DNA of 26,522 nt from a virus: the IMG/VR virus record IMGVR_UViG_3300045742_000007, positions 1-26,522 of that record. One strand, given 5' to 3'. The notes below the pieces were generated by a model. It did not search any database and was not told the origin of the DNA. It was given only the letters and a program-made list of their open reading frames with translations. Positions 23,589 through 26,522 of this stretch are shown piece by piece (position 1 is the first letter of the stretch; each line of letters begins with the position of its first letter). The translations under genes were made by a program, and so were the position numbers.

Positions 23589-24184
23589 AGGAACAACTCC
23601 CTAACCACCTCGATGAAATTCTCTTCGGTGCCTGCGTTTGACACCTTGAAGTCCATCTCGAAGTCAAACTGTTCGCTTGGGTGATCACTCACCGCTACGG
23701 TTGTGTTCTCCCGTTGGATATGGACGACGCTGCCGTGGAGTGACCTCACCGCGTTGGCTTCATTCTCGTAACGGATATCATCCACGACCACGTTGTACCC
23801 CTGTGAAAACGCAGTCATCACAGCGTTGCTCCAGATGTGTACCCAAATCTCGGGGTGGATCAGTTCGCGGCCCCATTCGTTCCCCAATAACTGCATTGCA
23901 CGACGAGGGGAGGACCATTGGAGGATAGGGTCTGGGGTTTCCTTGAGGTCACCCTCTAGACGCCTGTGTATATCGTCAGTGGACAGGCCTGCAGTCGTAT
24001 AAAGGGACGAAAGCATACCCTTGAGACCGTCAGCGAACTTCACACGTTTGTAACCGGCGTCCATAAGAACACCGGCAGCAACCGACTTACCGGAACCGGC
24101 ACGGCCTGCGAATGCCACCAACTTTGGGCTGGCAGCGTAGAGAATATCATCATCCATGAAGGCGAGTTTTAGTTGGGTGTCCAT
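23585..24184 (-). CDS. Deoxynucleoside monophosphate kinase (P-loop, T4 gp1-like family)
   Basis: The protein (199 aa from 24184) carries a clear P-loop, GRAGSGKS at residues 27-34, and a second nucleotide-kinase feature, VVVDDIRYENEAN at 132-144, with D135, D136 and R138. The SPRRAMQLLGNEWGR segment at 92-106 is typical of phage dNMP kinases, which phosphorylate dNMPs to feed replication from degraded host DNA; this fits its place right after the exonuclease. The start at 24184 overlaps the exonuclease end by 16 bases and its ribosome site is weak; MDDD at 24157 is an alternative. The end overlaps the next start (ATGA). T7 itself uses the unrelated gp1.7 for this step. Confidence 0.85.
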   Translation of the reverse strand: MDTQLKLAFMDDDILYAASPKLVAFAGRAGSGKSVAAGVLMDAGYKRVKFADGLKGMLSSLYTTAGLSTDDIHRRLEGDLKETPDPILQWSSPRRAMQLLGNEWGRELIHPEIWVHIWSNAVMTAFSQGYNVVVDDIRYENEANAVRSLHGSVVHIQRENTTVAVSDHPSEQFDFEMDFKVSNAGTEENFIEVVRELFL

Positions 24185-24999
24185 AAGATCACTTTCTTTG
24201 CTTTGAAGTCGTACTCGCCGTGTCGAAGAATACGGGCGCAGCGGGCTTGTTGGAGTGCATCCTTCTCGTTGAGGCCTGCCTTTTGGTAAGCACTGACGAT
24301 GCAAGACCACAGGTCGCTAAAGTTGCGAACCTCGACAGGCTCCTTCTTCCACGTCACGCGCTCCTCGCCCTTGTTGGGACCTGACTTGAGGATGCGTTTC
24401 TCCTCGACCCACTTGAAGGGGTTCTCGAGCATTTCCGTCGCAGCAACCTTACCAACACCGGGACAGCCCGCGTAGTTGTCTGTCGGGTCACCCGTCAGAA
24501 TCTGCTCATGGAAGAAGCGGTCAGCGTCCTTGCGAGACACTTCGATCACCTCTCCATCCTCGCTATCCCAATGTAAACCGGGAACTGTCCGAAGGTCTTT
24601 GTCAGCGCTGTAAACCACACGTTCGCCCTTGTGGGGCATGGTGGCGTGGATGCCGATCAGATCATCACCTTCGAGGGTGTCTTCGAGGAAACACCGAGTG
24701 TTCTCGAGCATCCAGTTACGGAGGCCGGTAAGGATCATGGGACGTCGGGTGTTCGTCCGGTTGCCTTTATAAGAGGCGAGGACGGTCTTGCGGAAGTTGT
24801 TGGGGCTTGTAAGGAACAACGAGGCGTCGTCACTGTCGGTGGTCTCGAGAACCCGCTCGAGGGCGCTCTTGACCTCCTCGATGCCCTTCTTGAGGTCTGC
24901 GTGGAGTACGTGTTCACCGTTGAAGTCGAAGACCTGTTCCTGAGAAGAGGCCACTTGGAACGCCAAGATGTCGGCGTCGATCAGAATGGTTCTACCCAT
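24169..24999 (-). CDS. 5'-3' exonuclease (T7 gp6-like, FEN/PIN-like family)
   Basis: T7 gp6 removes RNA primers, degrades host DNA and aids recombination. The protein (276 aa) shows the FEN-type metal-site acids in order: D8 and D10 in LIDADI, the YKGNR segment at 77-81, E110-D112-D113 in LEGDDLIG, D133 and D135 in SADKDL, and D171/D174 in TGDPTDNYAGCPGVGK, whose end is a helix-hairpin-helix DNA-binding turn. The start at 24999 (MGRTILIDAD) has an AAAGGA ribosome site; 39 codons of open frame upstream are not supported. It is followed by the dNMP kinase with a 16-base overlap. Length is near that of T7 gp6 (about 300 aa). Confidence 0.92.
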   Translation of the reverse strand: MGRTILIDADILAFQVASSQEQVFDFNGEHVLHADLKKGIEEVKSALERVLETTDSDDASLFLTSPNNFRKTVLASYKGNRTNTRRPMILTGLRNWMLENTRCFLEDTLEGDDLIGIHATMPHKGERVVYSADKDLRTVPGLHWDSEDGEVIEVSRKDADRFFHEQILTGDPTDNYAGCPGVGKVAATEMLENPFKWVEEKRILKSGPNKGEERVTWKKEPVEVRNFSDLWSCIVSAYQKAGLNEKDALQQARCARILRHGEYDFKAKKVILWTPN

Positions 25000-25015
25000 G
25001 TCAGTATCCTTTCGT

Positions 25016-25159
25016 TTAGGTGATTGACCACCAGAAGTCGTCTGCTGCATTCTTCCCCCAACCCAGAAGGACCAAGAAGGTGCAGACGTAGAGGAGCGGC
25101 CACAGGAGGATCGCAAACGGGAGGCGTCGGGCGATGGTCAGTGCTGGAATACGTTTCAT
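25016..25159 (-). CDS. Single-span membrane microprotein (47 aa)
   Basis: This frame begins MKRIPALTIARR and continues into a strongly hydrophobic stretch (FAILLWPLLYVCTFLVLLGW), then ends in KNAADDFWWSIT. The basic N-terminus before the span suggests N-in topology. The ATG at 25159 overlaps the upstream stop (ATGA) and has GGGGAG eight bases upstream, a better start than the Met 21 codons earlier, which lies inside the previous gene. It sits directly before the exonuclease. No family is recognised; possibilities include an inhibitor of host membrane functions or superinfection, with no sequence proof. Confidence 0.55.
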   Translation of the reverse strand: MKRIPALTIARRLPFAILLWPLLYVCTFLVLLGWGKNAADDFWWSIT

Positions 25160-25389
25160 GCTGAGAACTCCCCACACCATTCCGTGAAGTGCTTGTTGCC
25201 ACTGATGGGGTATCGACGACACACGCCATACTCTGTCTGCATTTTGGACTGTGTGAAGAACTTACAGCCTTCGCAGGCGTCAGGTGTACTTGGTGTCGAA
25301 CTCTTCCCAGACGTCGGGTTCGATGTCGAAGTCTTGGCCCCAGAGGAACTGGCTGGCGTCTTGCTGGGCTTTGGTGTCTTCGCGTTCAT
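25156..25389 (-). CDS. Cys-rich small protein with overlapping N-terminus (77 aa)
   Basis: The informative part is the C-terminal 39 residues: CEGCKFF, YGVCRRYP, then EWCGEF, giving four cysteines spaced CxxC-C-C that could hold zinc or an Fe-S centre. Similar short CxxCxxF...CRRYP...WCGEF proteins are familiar from phages and bacteria, without known function. The start at 25389 has AAGGA eight bases upstream. The first 37 residues are Ser/Thr/Pro/Lys-rich low complexity and lie inside the preceding gene in a different frame. No closer ATG precedes the first CxxC, so the long overlap seems real, though a non-ATG internal start cannot be excluded. Confidence 0.6.
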   Translation of the reverse strand: MNAKTPKPSKTPASSSGAKTSTSNPTSGKSSTPSTPDACEGCKFFTQSKMQTEYGVCRRYPISGNKHFTEWCGEFSA

Positions 25390-25522
25390 GACGGAGTTCC
25401 TTGTTGTGGGTGTGGAGGATTGCGTCGAGTTGCTGTTGGGCAGCGGTCGCCGCGATGAAACTCGCGACGGACTTTGTGTTCACCAGAACGGTGCGCTTGG
25501 TTGGGAGGTTACTCCGCATCAT
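25280..25522 (-). CDS. Hypothetical protein, helical with acidic C-terminus (80 aa)
   Basis: The frame opens with two successive ATGs at 25522 and 25519, preceded by a GAGGAG ribosome site within the end of the upstream gene, so it overlaps that gene by 14 bases. The middle (AATAAQQQLDAILHTHNKELRHERED) looks alpha-helical and possibly coiled coil; the end is acidic (DIEPDVWEEFD). No domain is recognised. Its last 110 bases also carry the start of the next gene in another frame, which is unusual for this otherwise tightly but shortly overlapping operon. Confidence 0.55.
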   Translation of the reverse strand: MMRSNLPTKRTVLVNTKSVASFIAATAAQQQLDAILHTHNKELRHEREDTKAQQDASQFLWGQDFDIEPDVWEEFDTKYT

Positions 25523-25901
25523 AATCTCCTCGGCAGAACTGGATGAAGACCTGAACGCGGTCACCCTTATCTAAAAGGTTCATCCGCTTAGAGACCTCGG
25601 TAGCAGCTACGAAGCGGTCGAAGCCCTTTTGATGGGCATAGATGATGAGGTTCATTTCACCCTTACGAGCGGTGATGAAAGAGTAAGCATCCTCCCCGTC
25701 GCTGAGGCTATCGTAAGCCTCGTCGTCCACCGTAACCGTCCAGCCCTGATCGAGAAGGTTCTGGGCGTACTCGGTGAAGCTCTGAACGAGAACCACATAG
25801 TCCTCGTCGGTGTCCATCGGAGGAGGATCACAGATGTACCGTGAGCCGGTTGGGGCGCACATCTTGATACCGTCGGGTACCTTGTTCAGATCGTGGATCA
25901 T
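25509..25901 (-). CDS. Nucleotidyltransferase-fold candidate (130 aa)
   Basis: The ATG at 25901 has a GGAGG seven bases upstream and overlaps the previous stop (ATGA). The protein contains a minimal nucleotidyltransferase signature: TGS at residues 18-20, nine residues, then D30-T-D32-E-D, which fits the pattern hG[GS]x(9-13)Dh[DE]h. A possible third acidic residue is E82 in GEMNLII. The C-terminal part (RFVAATEVSKRMNL, DKGDRVQVF) resembles a phage protein family I remember beside such motifs. NTases of this minimal size transfer nucleotides to proteins, RNA or small molecules; the substrate here is unknown. It lies between the polymerase and the exonuclease. The fold is an inference from the motif; activity is not shown. 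Confidence 0.6.
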   Translation of the reverse strand: MIHDLNKVPDGIKMCAPTGSRYICDPPPMDTDEDYVVLVQSFTEYAQNLLDQGWTVTVDDEAYDSLSDGEDAYSFITARKGEMNLIIYAHQKGFDRFVAATEVSKRMNLLDKGDRVQVFIQFCRGDYDAE

Positions 25902-26110
25902 TCGGAGACCTCCATGATGGTAATTGGTTGGACCTTGAGGTGACCCCAAGTTGGTTTGCCCCCATAACGAGGCGTTCGGTTGCGCGAGTTGTTCGCCGCA
26001 CCGGAGGTTGGGTAGACACGTGCCTGTAGGAGGTCAGATGTCATCTCCATGTTCCAAGAGGAGCGCCCTTTCAGGTACTCCCCCTTCTCGTTTTTGAGGA
26101 CAAATGGCAT
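25898..26110 (-). CDS. Small basic hypothetical protein (70 aa)
   Basis: The start is placed at 26110 (MPFVLKNEKGEYL), immediately after the upstream TGA (TGAGATG). A GAGGAG motif lies about 13 bases upstream, a little far, so expression may depend on coupling. The centre is rich in Arg and Asn (AANNSRNRTPRYGG) and the end (WGHLKVQPITIMEV) reads like beta strands. It recalls small conserved proteins of many tailed phages that display KNEKGEYL and ARVYPTSGAA-type motifs, but I know no function. The gene ends in an ATGA overlap with the next start. Confidence 0.6.
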   Translation of the reverse strand: MPFVLKNEKGEYLKGRSSWNMEMTSDLLQARVYPTSGAANNSRNRTPRYGGKPTWGHLKVQPITIMEVSE

Positions 26111-26111
26111 C

Positions 26112-26291
26112 TCAGGCACCAAGCTCCTCTTCGTCAAAACCAATCAACCCATCAGCGAAGCACTCTTCGTAGGTCTCCTCGATCCCACTGCTTTTCAGTA
26201 GTTCGATTGCGTCCTTCTTGAAGCCTTCCTCGGTCCGGTATGCGGGCGAGAGTCCGATGTCCCATTCACAATGTGGTACAATGATCTTCAT
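26112..26291 (-). CDS. Small acidic hypothetical protein (59 aa)
   Basis: I do not recognise this protein. The start is taken at 26291, where the ATG shares one base with the polymerase stop and an AAGGAAA ribosome site lies about nine bases upstream; an in-frame Met six codons earlier falls inside the polymerase gene. The protein starts MKIIVPHCEW and ends in a strongly acidic tail (DEEELGA). It has two cysteines and no obvious membrane segment. It occupies the slot where T7 has small genes between 5 and 6 (5.5 to 5.9), some of which bind host proteins, but I see no sequence basis for assigning that role. Confidence 0.6.
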   Translation of the reverse strand: MKIIVPHCEWDIGLSPAYRTEEGFKKDAIELLKSSGIEETYEECFADGLIGFDEEELGA

Positions 26292-26522
26292 CAGTGAGTT
26301 TCCTTCCAATTGTTTCCAACATTAGCTTCGCCATCGAGAGGCATACGAATTGCGAAGTATTCACCCGCACGTTTGATACACTCGATGGACAACTTGCCGA
26401 CTTCCTCAGCGATCTCTTCATCGACCTCGTACTGGTGTTCATCGTGGATATTTGCCACGACCTGTACTCGGTCTTCCCAACCAAGGGCTTTGATTGCATC
26501 GTCCATTTCTACAGCCCACCGC
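26291..26522 (-). CDS. DNA polymerase, C-terminal fragment (T7 gp5-like, family A), cut by window edge
   Basis: Only about the last 76 codons are present; the frame stays open to the window edge, so the first Met at 26506 is internal and not a start. The fragment holds motif C of family A polymerases (NIHDEHQYEV), in which the HDE supplies a metal-binding aspartate of the palm. It ends in VGNNWKETH, matching the extreme C-terminus of T7-type polymerases. Expected role: replicative DNA polymerase. Its stop overlaps the next start by one base (TGATG), so the two are probably translationally coupled. The identity is firm from motif C plus position ahead of the exonuclease; nothing can be said about the N-terminal proofreading domain. 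Confidence 0.9.
   Translation of the reverse strand, partial: RWAVEMDDAIKALGWEDRVQVVANIHDEHQYEVDEEIAEEVGKLSIECIKRAGEYFAIRMPLDGEANVGNNWKETH

Noticed and set aside
1-26522. CRISPR array, insertion sequence or integrase
   Set aside because: No regular spaced palindromic repeats, no transposase or recombinase motifs and no terminal inverted repeats were seen; gene content is that of a lytic phage.

Overview
The window looks like about two thirds of a T7-like lytic podophage genome (Autographiviridae type), printed in reverse: every convincing gene is on the minus strand, so transcription and the conventional T7 map run from base 26522 down to base 1. The basis is gene content and order: DNA polymerase C-terminus, 5'-3' exonuclease, gp7.3-like protein, portal, scaffold, major capsid, tail tubular proteins A and B, internal virion proteins, T7-type tail fibre, lysis genes and terminase large subunit, in the T7 order. 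The host cannot be read from the sequence. My impression of an aquatic alphaproteobacterial phage rests only on remembered resemblance of the small genes.

Layout in transcription order. (1) 26522-23427, DNA metabolism: DNA polymerase (cut by the window edge), four small proteins including a nucleotidyltransferase-fold candidate, a Cys-rich protein, a small membrane protein, the gp6-like exonuclease, a dNMP kinase and another small membrane protein. Most junctions overlap by 1-16 bases, implying translational coupling. (2) 23426-23215, a gap of about 210 bases with hairpins only. (3) 23214-22039: a 42-residue zinc-ribbon protein, a 91-residue conserved-looking protein, a small RNA ligase and a 77-residue Cys-containing protein, closed by a UUCG-loop terminator. 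(4) 22002-21980, a T3-like phage promoter that starts the late cluster. (5) 21961-17326, head genes, into which a DUF2829/Tad2-like (anti-Thoeris) gene, an HNH gene and a tRNA-Asn(GUU) are inserted just before the capsid gene. A strong terminator follows the capsid gene, in the position of T7 T-phi. (6) 17262-6903, tail tubes, gp13- to gp16-like virion proteins, a short terminase small subunit and an XhlA-like membrane protein. (7) 6887-842, tail fibre with 28 heptad repeats and a beta-helix-like end, GH24 lysozyme, small holin candidate, nested spanins and terminase large subunit. (8) 841-1, an essentially gene-free end that opens with a second, 19-base-identical copy of the phage promoter (the position of T7 phi-OR) and holds several short repeats.

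Points of most interest: the Tad2-like gene among structural genes; a tRNA and an RNA ligase together in a T7-like phage; the peptidase-like domain on the gp15-like protein instead of a transglycosylase on gp16; the duplicated T3-like promoter; and several microproteins of 42-53 residues. The phage RNA polymerase is not in the window, but the promoters imply that it lies beyond base 26522.
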